In this document: positions 32,739-41,847 of the stretch, piece after piece | Layout: the number at the start of each line of letters is the position of its first letter | Numbering within the stretch: the stretch's first letter is position 1 | Assembly: GCF_018449525.1 (NCBI RefSeq) | Contig: NZ_JAAVUS010000011.1 | Location: forward strand, 1 to 64,000 | Origin: Bradyrhizobium sp. dw_78 | GTDB taxonomy: Bacteria; Pseudomonadota; Alphaproteobacteria; Rhizobiales; Xanthobacteraceae | Direction of reading: 5' to 3' | Length of the DNA: 64,000 nucleotides | Position numbers and translations under genes: made by a program | Notes under the pieces: model-generated | Database searches by the model: none | What the model was told of the DNA's origin: nothing | What the model saw: only the letters and a program-made list of their open reading frames with translations

Positions 32739-34874
32739 ATGTCACCCGAGGAAAAGGCGATGCGAGCCGGCGATCAATCGATTTCGGTCGGCGTTGATGT
32801 CGGCGGCACGTTTACCGACCTGGTAATTTACGATGCGCGCACGAGCGAGGTTCGCACCGCCAAGGTGCTGACTACGCCGAGGGATATTCCAGCCGGAATA
32901 TTCCAATCATTCGATCAGGTTTCGGCAAGACTCTCCGAAGCGCAATATGTGAAGCACGGTACAACGACTGCCATCAACACGGCGCTAGAGCGCAGCGGCG
33001 CGAAGACGGCCCTGATCACCACCAGAGGGTTTCGCGATATACTGGAACTCGGCCGCGGAAACCGGCCGGATTCATTCAACCTTTTCTATCGGCGGCTGCC
33101 GCCATTAGTGTCTCGCGATCTTCGCCATGAGATCAGCGCACGGATGGATGGCCAGGGCAATGAAATCGCGCCCGTTCTCTTCGATGAATTGGACGAGATA
33201 TTGCGCGAAATGGCTGCGCAAGGCGTTGAAGCGATAGCGGTGTGCCTGCTGCACGCCTATCGCAATCCCCAGCATGAGCGTGCTGTCGGTGAATACCTTC
33301 GCTCGAAATCCAAAAGTTTTGTGTCGCTGTCGCATGAATTGTCCCGCGAATGGCGCGAACACGAACGAACGTCTACGGCCGTAGCCAACGCCTATGTGGG
33401 CCCACGTATGGAGCGTTATCTGGAATCGCTCCAAGGCAGGCTGACAGAGGAGGGTCTTGCCGGCGCGTTGCTGCTGATGGAGTCCAATGGCGGGGTGATG
33501 ACGGGCAAACTTGCTGCGCAGCATCCGGTCTATCTGCTGGAGTCGGGGCCGGTGGCGGGAGCCGTGGCCGCGGCCGCGCTGACACGAAAACTTGGCTACG
33601 ACAACGCCATTTCGTTTGACATGGGCGGCACAACAGCCAAATGCACGCTTATCAACAAGGGGCGCATTGAGATTGCCGACATCTATTATGTCGGCGGTTA
33701 CGAGCAGGGTTATCCCGTACAGGTCCCTGTGGTGGATATCATTGAAGTCGGCGCGGGCGGCGGAAGCATCGCCTATCTCGATCCGGTGGGCTCCCTAAAG
33801 GTGGGCCCGCGCAGCGCAGGAGCAGAACCCGGTCCTGTCTGTTATGGTCGGGGCGGTACGGAGCCGACGATTACCGATGCCAACGCTGCGCTTGGCCGGC
33901 TTGCACCGAGCGGTCTGCTCGGCGGTGAAATGGCACTGGATACTGACGCCGCAAAGCGTGCGATCCACGACCGGATCGCCGCGCCGCTCGGCCTACCGGA
34001 TGTTCAGGTTGCCAGCGGGATCATTCGACTGGCGGTGGTGACGATGTCCGCAGCGGTCCGGCGCATCAGCATCGAGCGCGGCCATGATCCGCGCGATTTC
34101 GTTCTCATCGTCAGCGGCGGCGCGGGGCCGCTTCACGCCAGCGCCATCGCCCGGGAATTATCGATCCCGGCGGTGCTGGTGCCACCTCTGCCAGGTCATT
34201 TTTCCGCGTGGGGCATGCTGCTTGCCGATCTTCGTTTCGACAATGCCCAGACCTACATCGCCGATCTGGAAGTGGCCGATAGTTCCGATATCGAAGCCCA
34301 GTTTCGAACGATGGAGGAGGCCGCCAGAGAGCGGCTGCGTGATGCGGCGCCGCGGCTTGAGGCCATCGAGATATCCCGGTACATCGACGTCCGTTATGCC
34401 GGTCAGGAGCACACGGTCAGAGTACCTGCGCCTCGAGAGTTTTCGTCCGACGGTGCAAAGTCCGTGTTACACAACACGTTCATGGAAATGTACGCCCAGC
34501 GCTATGGTCACGCTGATCCACGCGGCAAACTGCAGCTTGTTACACTGCGTGTCGTGCTTGACGGCTTGGTCGACAAGCCGAGGCTTGAAAGCTTCCGTCC
34601 GAAGGCCACCGTGCCGGCGAAGCCGGTTGTGTCGCGGCAGGCATTTTTCGATGAGTCGGGCTGGGTCGATTGTCCTGTCTATCAGCGTGAAGCGCTTGCG
34701 GCAGGCCAGAAATTTGTGGGGCCGGCTATCATCGTCGAAACCGGCTCGACCACCGTGGTCGCGCCGGGAGATCGCGGCGAGATCGACAACCTTGGAAATA
34801 TAATCATTCATGTGGCGTCCAGGCACAGCGTCTCGGAGCGACAGCTGGAAAAAGTGGGAGCGGAAGCGCAATGA
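32739..34874 (+). CDS. hyuA: Hydantoinase/oxoprolinase subunit A (HyuA-like)
   Basis: The 711-residue protein is an ATP-using subunit of the hydantoinase A/oxoprolinase/acetone carboxylase family. The actin-like nucleotide fold shows G-V-D-V-G-G-T-F-T-D (about 14-23), K-H-G-T-T-T-A and the second-half D-M-G-G-T-T-A-K. It opens cyclic amides or carboxylates a substrate at the cost of ATP, together with the B subunit. The start is set at 32739 after GAGGAAG; an ATG at 32718 is in frame. Its stop overlaps the next start (ATGA). Confidence 0.9.
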   Translation: MSPEEKAMRAGDQSISVGVDVGGTFTDLVIYDARTSEVRTAKVLTTPRDIPAGIFQSFDQVSARLSEAQYVKHGTTTAINTALERSGAKTALITTRGFRDILELGRGNRPDSFNLFYRRLPPLVSRDLRHEISARMDGQGNEIAPVLFDELDEILREMAAQGVEAIAVCLLHAYRNPQHERAVGEYLRSKSKSFVSLSHELSREWREHERTSTAVANAYVGPRMERYLESLQGRLTEEGLAGALLLMESNGGVMTGKLAAQHPVYLLESGPVAGAVAAAALTRKLGYDNAISFDMGGTTAKCTLINKGRIEIADIYYVGGYEQGYPVQVPVVDIIEVGAGGGSIAYLDPVGSLKVGPRSAGAEPGPVCYGRGGTEPTITDANAALGRLAPSGLLGGEMALDTDAAKRAIHDRIAAPLGLPDVQVASGIIRLAVVTMSAAVRRISIERGHDPRDFVLIVSGGAGPLHASAIARELSIPAVLVPPLPGHFSAWGMLLADLRFDNAQTYIADLEVADSSDIEAQFRTMEEAARERLRDAAPRLEAIEISRYIDVRYAGQEHTVRVPAPREFSSDGAKSVLHNTFMEMYAQRYGHADPRGKLQLVTLRVVLDGLVDKPRLESFRPKATVPAKPVVSRQAFFDESGWVDCPVYQREALAAGQKFVGPAIIVETGSTTVVAPGDRGEIDNLGNIIIHVASRHSVSERQLEKVGAEAQ

Positions 34875-36631
34875 ACAAGCAAACCATACTGCGCACGGAT
34901 CCGATTACCTTCGAGGTCATCGACTTTCTACTTCGCGCCATCGCCAGCGAACTTGAGACTAATCTGACCCGGACGTCCTATAGCCTCATGATCTATGAGT
35001 ATAAGGATTTTGCTGTTGGCATTGTTGCAGCCGATGGCCAGTTGATCTGCCAGGGAACCGGCGGCCTGCCGATTTTTCTGGCCGACATTGGGGCTCCGTT
35101 GAAATCCGTGCTCGAAGCGCATCCGATCGAGACCATTCGTCCGGGCGATGCCTTCGTTACCAACGATCCCGAGGCGAGTGGTCAACACTTGAACAACGTG
35201 ACCATGTATACGCCTGTATTTGGAGAAAACGGCGAAGACCTCATCGCGTTTATTACGGTGCGCGCGCATTGGACCGATATCGGCGGGGCGGTCTTCGGCT
35301 CGATGATGACGAGTAGCAGTACGGAAATCTTTCAGGAAGGCATTCAGTTTCCCGCGCTTAAGTTCTGCAACGCAGGCACTGACGACGGTCAGATTTTGCG
35401 CCTTATCGCAAAGAACAGCCGTATTCCGGAAATCACCATCGGCGATCTCCAGGCTCAGCTTGCGGCGTGCAGATTGGGCGAGCAGCGTCTCAAGGAAATG
35501 ATGGCGCGCTATGGATGGGATACGATTCGGGCTACCATCGACGAGCGCTGGGTGCGGTCCGAAATGCTGGCGCGCAAGCGTATCGAGGACGTGCCTGATG
35601 GTACGTACGAGGCGTCGTGCTGGCTCGACAATGATGGCATCGAACTTGATCGCAGATTGCCGTTCAATTTCAAGGTCCACATCCAGGGGGATGAGGTCGC
35701 CATCGACTTCACCGACATCGTCAACCAGGTCAAGGGTCCCTACAACGCCGGCATGATCGGAGGCGGAATTACCGCGGCGAAAGTCGCTTACAAGTACGCC
35801 TTGATACCTGATCTGCACTCGGATGAGGGATGTTTCCGTCCACTGAAGGTGATTTTGCCGCCCGGCAAGATCCTTAGCGCCGGCGAGAACGCGCCGATGG
35901 CCAGATTCAATGTGATCATGGCTACCGTCATCGATGGATTGATCAAGGCATTTGGTGAGGCTGTCCCGAGCAATGTCGCTGCTGCGCATCATGCAGCCCA
36001 GAATTCCATCCAGTTCACCGGGCGGCGCAGCAACGGCAAGTTATGGAATTACAACGATACCGCGCACGGAGGCTGGGGCGCGTCTCTCGGATCGGATGGC
36101 AGCGGACCGTTCAAGACGATGTCGCATGGCGACTGCAAAGACATTCCCGCCGAGATCGTTGAGGCGCTTTATCCTATCAGGATAGAGGAGGTGTCCCTCC
36201 GGCAGGATTCTGGTGGCGCGGGAAAGCATCGCGGTGGCTTAGGAACGGTCAGGCGGTGTACGGTGCTGGATGATGCCAACCTTACCACCGCCTGGGAACG
36301 TACGACATGCCCGCCGTGGGGGCTGTTTGGGGGCAAACCTGCCGAAGTCGGATCTATCACCGTCATCGCACCTGACCGATCGTCGACATCGATCACGAAG
36401 GTTACCCAGGCGGGGATCAAGCAGGGAACACAGGTAGTCTTTCTGACCGCCGGTGGCGGCGGCTGCGGCGATCCATTTGAACGTCCGGTCGCGGAGGTCG
36501 TTCGTGACATCGACCTCGGCTATGTGAGTGGCGAACGGGCGGCACGGGATTACGGCGTGGTTTTGACCAGCGCAGGAAGGCTCGACGAACAGGCCACTGT
36601 GGAACGTCGCAGATCTCGACCGGCACCATAG
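34871..36631 (+). CDS. hyuB: Hydantoinase/oxoprolinase subunit B (HyuB-like)
   Basis: The 586-residue protein matches hydantoinase B along its length, from D-P-I-T-F-E-V-I to the C-terminal G-G-G-G-C-G-D-P. Family blocks visible are V-T-N-D-P (about 95), H-W-T-D-I-G-G (about 136) and Y-N-A-G-M-I-G-G-G. It is coupled to hyuA by overlap. The substrate could be hydantoin, 5-oxoproline or another lactam; the sequence alone does not decide. Confidence 0.9.
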   Translation: MNKQTILRTDPITFEVIDFLLRAIASELETNLTRTSYSLMIYEYKDFAVGIVAADGQLICQGTGGLPIFLADIGAPLKSVLEAHPIETIRPGDAFVTNDPEASGQHLNNVTMYTPVFGENGEDLIAFITVRAHWTDIGGAVFGSMMTSSSTEIFQEGIQFPALKFCNAGTDDGQILRLIAKNSRIPEITIGDLQAQLAACRLGEQRLKEMMARYGWDTIRATIDERWVRSEMLARKRIEDVPDGTYEASCWLDNDGIELDRRLPFNFKVHIQGDEVAIDFTDIVNQVKGPYNAGMIGGGITAAKVAYKYALIPDLHSDEGCFRPLKVILPPGKILSAGENAPMARFNVIMATVIDGLIKAFGEAVPSNVAAAHHAAQNSIQFTGRRSNGKLWNYNDTAHGGWGASLGSDGSGPFKTMSHGDCKDIPAEIVEALYPIRIEEVSLRQDSGGAGKHRGGLGTVRRCTVLDDANLTTAWERTTCPPWGLFGGKPAEVGSITVIAPDRSSTSITKVTQAGIKQGTQVVFLTAGGGGCGDPFERPVAEVVRDIDLGYVSGERAARDYGVVLTSAGRLDEQATVERRRSRPAP

Positions 36632-36806
36632 ATTGGCATTGGGAGTTCTGATCGGATGTGAGTCAGTCCATCGACTGACATGCTAATCATACAAATGCAG
36701 GCGGTCTGCCAACTGATAAGCTTTGGGATGAAGTTTGCGAGTTAGTGTCGGCCCACTTGTCAGCGCCTGAGTTTCAATGGTTGGCGAGGGCCTCGCCTCG
36801 GCCTAT

Positions 36807-36849
36807 CTCAATCTGAAGGTCATAGGTTCAAATCCTATCCCAGCAACCA
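36807..36849 (+). tRNA. 3' fragment of initiator tRNA (tRNA-fMet), likely attachment-site remnant
   Basis: The sequence from CTCAATCTGAAGG through the T arm (ATAGG-TTCAAAT-CCTAT) and the final CAACCA matches the 3' half of alphaproteobacterial initiator tRNA, with the anticodon loop damaged. No 5' half or matching acceptor strand lies upstream, so it cannot be a working tRNA. Such 3' ends are typically left at the border of integrated elements. The rest of 36632-37085 shows no supported gene. Confidence 0.65.
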
Positions 36850-37085
36850 CTTTTGTTATAACTCACTCACTGTCCCGGTCTAAACCGCAGGGACGGCTTG
36901 GCTTTTTCAGAAGAACAAAGGGGCCGAGACCATGGAGTTGATCCAGTCGCGGGCGGCCTGACGATATCTATCGAGATCAACATCTATAGAGATCAACGGG
37001 CGGACATCCTGAGACGACAGTTATTGAGACCAGAGAGCAAATCGCCGCTCAATATTTGCACGACGAATTGGGAACGAGAATGGCT

Positions 37086-37502
37086 TCAAAGGGACGTGCG
37101 TAGCACTTCCAACCCGGGCAGGAGAAGGACGCTCTCCTGCTCGTTTGGATCCGTGCGCGAGATGATGGCGACGGCCTCCTCGGTCTTGCTTGGATTGTAG
37201 GGCAGGTGTGGCACGCCGGCGGGGATGTAGAAGAAGTCGCCGGGGCTTACCACGGTATGATGCTCGAGCCTCTCTCCATGCCAGCAGTGGGATACACCCT
37301 GCAGCGCGTAGATCGCGGTTTCATGTCCTTCGTGCTTGTGGGCCTTGGCGTGCGCGCCGGGCGGGATCCTCACAAGCTGCATGTGGATACCCTGAGCCCC
37401 CACGGACTCCGCCGAGATCCCGACATTGTAGAGCAGATCCTGCTTGCCCTTTATCGTGCTGCCCGGCCGCACAAGCTGGCATTCCGATGTCGTGGTATGC
37501 AT
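37086..37502 (-). CDS. Cupin-domain protein
   Basis: The 138-residue protein is a single cupin barrel. Motif 1 reads H-A-K-A-H-K-H-E-G-H-E-T-A (about 49-61) and offers three His and a Glu for metal. Motif 2 reads P-G-D-F-F-Y-I-P-A-G-V-P-H (about 88-100). It could be a dioxygenase, isomerase or sensor; nothing selects among these. A gene-poor region follows upstream. It lies just right of the tRNA remnant and on the strand of the AraC/SDR genes. Confidence 0.75.
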   Translation of the reverse strand: MHTTTSECQLVRPGSTIKGKQDLLYNVGISAESVGAQGIHMQLVRIPPGAHAKAHKHEGHETAIYALQGVSHCWHGERLEHHTVVSPGDFFYIPAGVPHLPYNPSKTEEAVAIISRTDPNEQESVLLLPGLEVLRTSL

Positions 37503-37933
37503 TCGTCAGTCCTCTCCATCTCGTGCGGGGTGAGAATTCGCGGTCATCGATCCCGTGACGACGGTTGACCGGCGCTCAGCGTAGAACGGATAGAATCCCG
37601 TTGTGAGACAAGGCGCGCCCTTTGACTTGTCGATTTGCGCACCCGGCTGAGGAAGCGGCCCTAGCGCCCCTTCGCATAAAATGGGCGATGGCTCCCCCGG
37701 GGCTGAATCAAACTGCAAACTTCGACCACTCGAAGGGCATGCCGTCGCCGAGATCGCGGCGGGCGAGGGGACGCAGAAATAAGGGCAAATGGAGCTCACC
37801 GATATGGGGCCGAACGACAGCCAGCGGCGATGTCGGCCCCCAGCGGCGCAAGCGAGCAAACGTCAATCGAGGCTGATCTGAGGCCGGCAATTTCCATTTT
37901 TCACCGTCTTTCAATTGCAGCATTTGCGCTGGC
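37503..37933. other. Gene-poor region between cupin and AraC genes
   Basis: A minus-strand reading ending at 37708 (G-D-G-M-P-F-E-W-S-K-F-A-V at its C-terminus) looks protein-like over its last 45 codons. I cannot name it and it lacks a clear start, so it may be a fragment. Nothing else is seen. Confidence 0.35.
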
Positions 37934-38905
37934 TCATCTCGCGATCGTTGCCGGATGCCCGCTTGGGGGATGACCGAAGCGCTGACGGAACTTGCGTGAA
38001 AAGTGGGCGTAGTCCAAAAAGCCGCAAGCATAGGCAATCTGCCCGAGCAGTTCGTCGTTTCCAAGCAATGCACGACGCCGAAGGATGCGTGACGCATAGT
38101 CCAGACGAACCGAAGAGATAAAATAGCTGCAAGTCGTACCGCGTGCGCTAAAGAGCTTCTGCAGATAGCGTACTGAAATCCCTGCTTCGGCCGCGACTAC
38201 GGATGCGGTCAACTCCGGATCTGCGAATCGAGCCCTGATCAGGCTGCAGATCCGGCTGAACAACTTATCGCTGTAAGCCGAAATCAATCTGTGCTCGTCC
38301 GGAGCGAATGCAGCAGCCAGAAGATCATAGATAACCAACCTCATATGGTTTTCCGGCACCGCCGGCGCGGGCTCTCGCTCTTCAAGAGCCTCTGTAATCA
38401 GTTGAATGAGCAGGCGATTGGCGGCGGTGCCTCGCCGATGGAGGCCGCACCTCGGTTCGTATCCCAGGTGAGCGACGAGTTGCTGGCGCGGAAGATGCAA
38501 GGCAACGTGCCGGGCGACGCCAGGCTCTCGAAGGACAGCTATGGGACGGGCTGGATCGACGAGCATTAAATCTCCCTGCTCGAGATTTAATAGAGTATCG
38601 CCGTGATCTATCGCCGATTTGCCGGCTATCTGGAAGACAACGCTATATTTATCTGTGCCGACTATCTGAAACACCACGCCATCATCAGAGCCATCGAGGC
38701 GCGTATGTCGCCGGGCGCGGTCAATTCGCGGGATATTGCAAGCGACATCGAGGGCTTCCAGCCCGTAAAGGCTGAAGGGGCACGACCAACCCACAAATGT
38801 CTCTGGGTCAAATCCCGATGGTTCATGTGCGCAGGCCAGCTGGACTGAAGATATCCATTCATCGCCAGGCGTTGTCACGAGAGCCGGGACGTCGTTCGTT
38901 CCCAC
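37934..38905 (-). CDS. AraC-family regulator (AraC-binding-like N-domain), copy 1
   Basis: The 323-residue protein has an N-terminal AraC-binding-like sensing domain (about 20-200, with L-E-Q-G-D-L-M-L-V-D-P). A C-terminal double helix-turn-helix follows (S-V-R-Y-L-Q-K-L-F near 255, then F-L-D-Y-A-H-F-S-R-K-F near 300). It follows the SDR gene by two bases on the same strand, so it is co-transcribed. It is a close paralog of the regulator at 43628-44677. A 10-bp perfect dyad lies inside its coding region at 38565-38591. Confidence 0.87.
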   Translation of the reverse strand: MGTNDVPALVTTPGDEWISSVQLACAHEPSGFDPETFVGWSCPFSLYGLEALDVACNIPRIDRARRHTRLDGSDDGVVFQIVGTDKYSVVFQIAGKSAIDHGDTLLNLEQGDLMLVDPARPIAVLREPGVARHVALHLPRQQLVAHLGYEPRCGLHRRGTAANRLLIQLITEALEEREPAPAVPENHMRLVIYDLLAAAFAPDEHRLISAYSDKLFSRICSLIRARFADPELTASVVAAEAGISVRYLQKLFSARGTTCSYFISSVRLDYASRILRRRALLGNDELLGQIAYACGFLDYAHFSRKFRQRFGHPPSGHPATIAR

Positions 38906-38907
38906 GA

Positions 38908-39693
38908 TTAATCCCGTTTCTCAGCGTGCATATTTTCAACGGACTTACTGAGTTGTTTGAAAATAATATCCGGCGCAACCCTGCTCATAAGCTTGAGGCG
39001 GTTGCTCAGGCCGGGCCGGATTTCGAGGCAGTCCTTCTCGATCTGCTCGATTGCGTATCTCGCCAAGGTATGGACGTCCATCGCTTTCACACCGAGAAAG
39101 TCAGCCGTTTGAAAACCATCCTTGAACAAAGGCGTCTCGGTGAAAGGCGGCGCCAATTCAAACACGCTGACGTTGGTGTTCTTCAACTGAATACGAAGCG
39201 ACTGCGTGAAGGAGTGTAACGCGGCTTTCGTCGCGGAATAGACCGGCGATATCGCAAACGGCACGAAGGCTAATCCTGAAGAAACATTGACGATAGCGCC
39301 TTTGTTCTGCTTTTTCAGCAGCGGCAGGAACTGCATAACCATACGGATCGAACCGCTCAGGTTGATCTCGATCTCGCGTGTGATGTCCTGCAAATCAGAT
39401 CCGGCCGTCTGCAGATTGATTTTCCGCATGACGCCGGCGTTGTTGATAAGCATCTTCATCCTGGGAAATTCCTCGGCGACGTGCTGGTAAAGGTCGGCAA
39501 TCGACCCGGGATCGCTTACATCACTCTTGACGGCGTGGATGCCTGGAAGCGCGGCGCTTGCGGCATCAAGATTGGATTGGCTCCGCCCGGTGACAATCAA
39601 TTTGTTCCCGCGCGCCAAAAGCTGAGCGGCGAGTTCGAAGCCAATGCCGGATGTTCCACCCGTTATCAGAATCGTATTGTCGCAAATTTCCAT
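38908..39693 (-). CDS. Short-chain dehydrogenase (DltE-like)
   Basis: The 261-residue protein has the cofactor loop T-G-G-T-S-G-I-G-F-E (about 11-20), N-N-A-G-V (about 85-89), and the catalytic S ... Y-S-A-T-K (about 142-160). It is an NAD(P)-dependent oxidoreductase most like DltE/YbbO-type SDRs in wording. The substrate is unknown. It is the first gene of a two-gene unit with the AraC regulator, which may respond to its substrate or product. Confidence 0.87.
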   Translation of the reverse strand: MEICDNTILITGGTSGIGFELAAQLLARGNKLIVTGRSQSNLDAASAALPGIHAVKSDVSDPGSIADLYQHVAEEFPRMKMLINNAGVMRKINLQTAGSDLQDITREIEINLSGSIRMVMQFLPLLKKQNKGAIVNVSSGLAFVPFAISPVYSATKAALHSFTQSLRIQLKNTNVSVFELAPPFTETPLFKDGFQTADFLGVKAMDVHTLARYAIEQIEKDCLEIRPGLSNRLKLMSRVAPDIIFKQLSKSVENMHAEKRD

Positions 39694-39937
39694 ATCAATT
39701 TTCCCGAGCTGGCATAGCTCACCATCGCCATACCCTGAATGGGGCGGATGTTGATCATGCGCTTGAATTGTTGGACGTTCTTATGCCGCGGACCTGCTCC
39801 AAGCGCTGCCATGACTCGCATCCCAGCAAAAGCAGGGCGCGGCAAAGACTAATGACGACATCGGTTCGATGTGCGCCGGGTCTGCGGAACAGGATAGGAG
39901 TTCGGCCGCCAAAGCTCTTGGCGAAACTTGCGCTCCT

Positions 39938-40846
39938 TCAGGCGATTCTTGCGGAAATCCAAAACTGCCGCGGCGTCAAACCAACGATCCGCTTGAAATG
40001 AAAGGCGAACTGGCTTTGATCGGAAAAGCCAACGCGCTGCGCTATATCGGCCAGAACGATATTGTCGAGGCCTTGCAAAAGTTGCTGGGCGCGTTCCACG
40101 CGTCGCGCAATCAGGTATTGATGCGGTGTCAATCCGGTCGCCGCCTTGAACTGCCTTGCGAAGTGATAGGGACTGAGATTTGCGACAGATGCCATTTCCT
40201 CCAGCGTCGGACCGACATCGAGATGTTCCATCACATACTCGACAACCCTGTCGAGCCTCCGACGCTCTAATACGCCATCTCTCGGGTTAGCCGGCGATCG
40301 TGGTCCCACGATATAGCGGAGCAGGTGAATGGCCAGAATGTTGGCTAGGGAGCCGCTCATGAGCGGTCCTCCGTCGCTGCCAGAGGTCAACTCAGAACCT
40401 ATGGCTAGCATCGCAGCGCGAAGATCGGGGATATTCGGAAGCCTGAGTGGAGGAATCACGATCTGAGTTGGATCAAGCCCCAGCGAATCTATTGCGACTC
40501 GCCTGATAAGGCCCGGCTCAAGGTAAACATGGAACGAATCCTTGCGTCCCATCCATCGCCAGTTCACGAGGCATTCGGCCGGCACGACCGTGATGGAACC
40601 TACCGGAGCCTGTAATTTTAGGTCGCTTCCCTCATGGCGCAGGTCCATCTTTTCGGGCGGTCGCGTAACCATGACAAGTGCATGCATCGGCAAGCACAGG
40701 TCGACCTCGCTTGAAGGTAGCTCACGAAAGCGAAGTGCGTGAAGTTCTTTCCACTTATGCGGGCGGCTTGATGTCACCGGCTCGTAAGAGGATGTTTCCC
40801 ACAAGGCCTCTCTTGAGTTGACGAAAACGTACCCCTGTTGCGGCAT
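39938..40846 (-). CDS. AraC-family regulator, unrelated to the paralog pair
   Basis: From ATG 40846 the product is 302 residues: a cupin-like N-domain and a C-terminal AraC double helix-turn-helix (S-P-Y-H-F-A-R-Q-F-K near residue 235; V-G-F-S-D-Q-S-Q-F-A-F-H-F near 280). The start is fixed by AGAGGAG a few bases upstream; the longer frame to 41038 has no such site. Its N-domain differs from the copies at 37934 and 43628. It may regulate the adjacent SDR-AraC unit or the VOC gene. Confidence 0.85.
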   Translation of the reverse strand: MPQQGYVFVNSREALWETSSYEPVTSSRPHKWKELHALRFRELPSSEVDLCLPMHALVMVTRPPEKMDLRHEGSDLKLQAPVGSITVVPAECLVNWRWMGRKDSFHVYLEPGLIRRVAIDSLGLDPTQIVIPPLRLPNIPDLRAAMLAIGSELTSGSDGGPLMSGSLANILAIHLLRYIVGPRSPANPRDGVLERRRLDRVVEYVMEHLDVGPTLEEMASVANLSPYHFARQFKAATGLTPHQYLIARRVERAQQLLQGLDNIVLADIAQRVGFSDQSQFAFHFKRIVGLTPRQFWISARIA

Positions 40847-41316
40847 GAATACTCCTCTGGCCCAAGGTCGTGCCCATATGGTCCGTGCTAATTGATGCGA
40901 CTTGGACCCTGCTCTATGAGCGCCAGGCAATCCCTCGTCTTCGTCATTAATTGCCCGCGCACAACGAACAAATGCCGTGACTCGTAATGCGGCAAACCAA
41001 GTGCGCAAACAGATAAGCCAAAGGCAAGCTTTGGTCACGCTCTTTCACGTGATGAACCGCTAGCCGACAACCTGTCGCCGATGCCTGCTCACCAGATCGT
41101 TGGAATTAAGGGGCGCCAGCGAGGTGCCTGACGATGTCTGCGTTTTGAGCAGACAATTGCATTTTATGCGGACGTGAAAATAAGATCGATTTCGATCAGA
41201 ACGCCCATCCTTTCGCGACGCGCAAGGCCCCTAACTCTCGCCGATAGCGAGGACAAGGATCCTTCGACCAAGCCGTTGCCGCTGCCTTGGTTAGGGTTGG
41301 AATCGACCCCTTCTCC
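40847..41316. other. Intergenic region, no gene seen
   Basis: Between the AraC regulator and the VOC gene. Plus-strand open frames (for example 41174-41554) are antisense shadows of the VOC gene. No clear operator or hairpin was found, only a short CAAAG/CTTTG inverted pair near 41029-41043. Confidence 0.4.
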
Positions 41317-41760
41317 CTATAATTTGGGCCGCATTTCAATCGAGAAAAGTCCCTTTCCCTCCTCGATGAACTCAATGAGGTTGCCATCGGGATCGCGGAT
41401 AAAAACTGTTCCGGTCCCGAATGTCAGGGGATCGCCCGAATCCGTCAAAGCATGTTCCTTCATGCTGTTGTCCATTTGGAACGGCTGCTGTCCCGCGGCA
41501 AGGAGCGTTCTGAGCAGGTTCTGCAGATCAGCGACTTGCAGGGCGAAATGCTGAACGGTGCGATGCGGGGATGCGTCCTTTGGATCGGCCTTGGGGATAG
41601 CGACCAAATGTAACGTGCTGGCTGCGTTCAGAACCAGCCAGGATTTCACTTTATGGTGTGGCTTGAGACCAAGAACACCACTGTAGAATGCGTCGGCGGC
41701 TTCCTTGTTTTGCACAACGAGGCAGACATGGTTGATGGATAGGATGTCGACGTCCGGCAT
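41317..41760 (-). CDS. VOC-family (glyoxalase/ring-cleavage dioxygenase fold) protein
   Basis: The 147-residue protein starts M-P-D-V-D-I and has one VOC module pair. Metal-ligand candidates are the His in I-N-H-V-C-L-V-V (about 10), the His in V-Q-H-F-A-L-Q (about 69) and the Glu in L-I-E-F-I-E (about 133). The family includes glyoxalases, extradiol dioxygenases and resistance proteins. The start at 41760 follows CAGGAG. Next upstream on the same strand is a diheme cytochrome c, about 90 bases away. Confidence 0.8.
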   Translation of the reverse strand: MPDVDILSINHVCLVVQNKEAADAFYSGVLGLKPHHKVKSWLVLNAASTLHLVAIPKADPKDASPHRTVQHFALQVADLQNLLRTLLAAGQQPFQMDNSMKEHALTDSGDPLTFGTGTVFIRDPDGNLIEFIEEGKGLFSIEMRPKL

Positions 41761-41847
41761 ATTTTGCTCCTGAAGCCTGAGATCGCCCGCATTGAACATT
41801 GCACCTCATCGCCCTGCAGCCCGCCCCAGGGACTATGCGGTCTTTCT

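Noticed and set aside
37708-38097. Minus-strand open frame of 129 codons between cupin and AraC
   Set aside because: Its first half overlaps the AraC gene on the same strand and no start or family is evident; only the last 45 codons look protein-like.
38565-38591. Perfect 10-bp dyad (ATTAAATCTC / GAGATTTAAT) inside the AraC copy 1 gene
   Set aside because: It lies in conserved coding sequence, and a dyad of this size is not rare enough in 64 kb to claim a regulatory role without conservation data.
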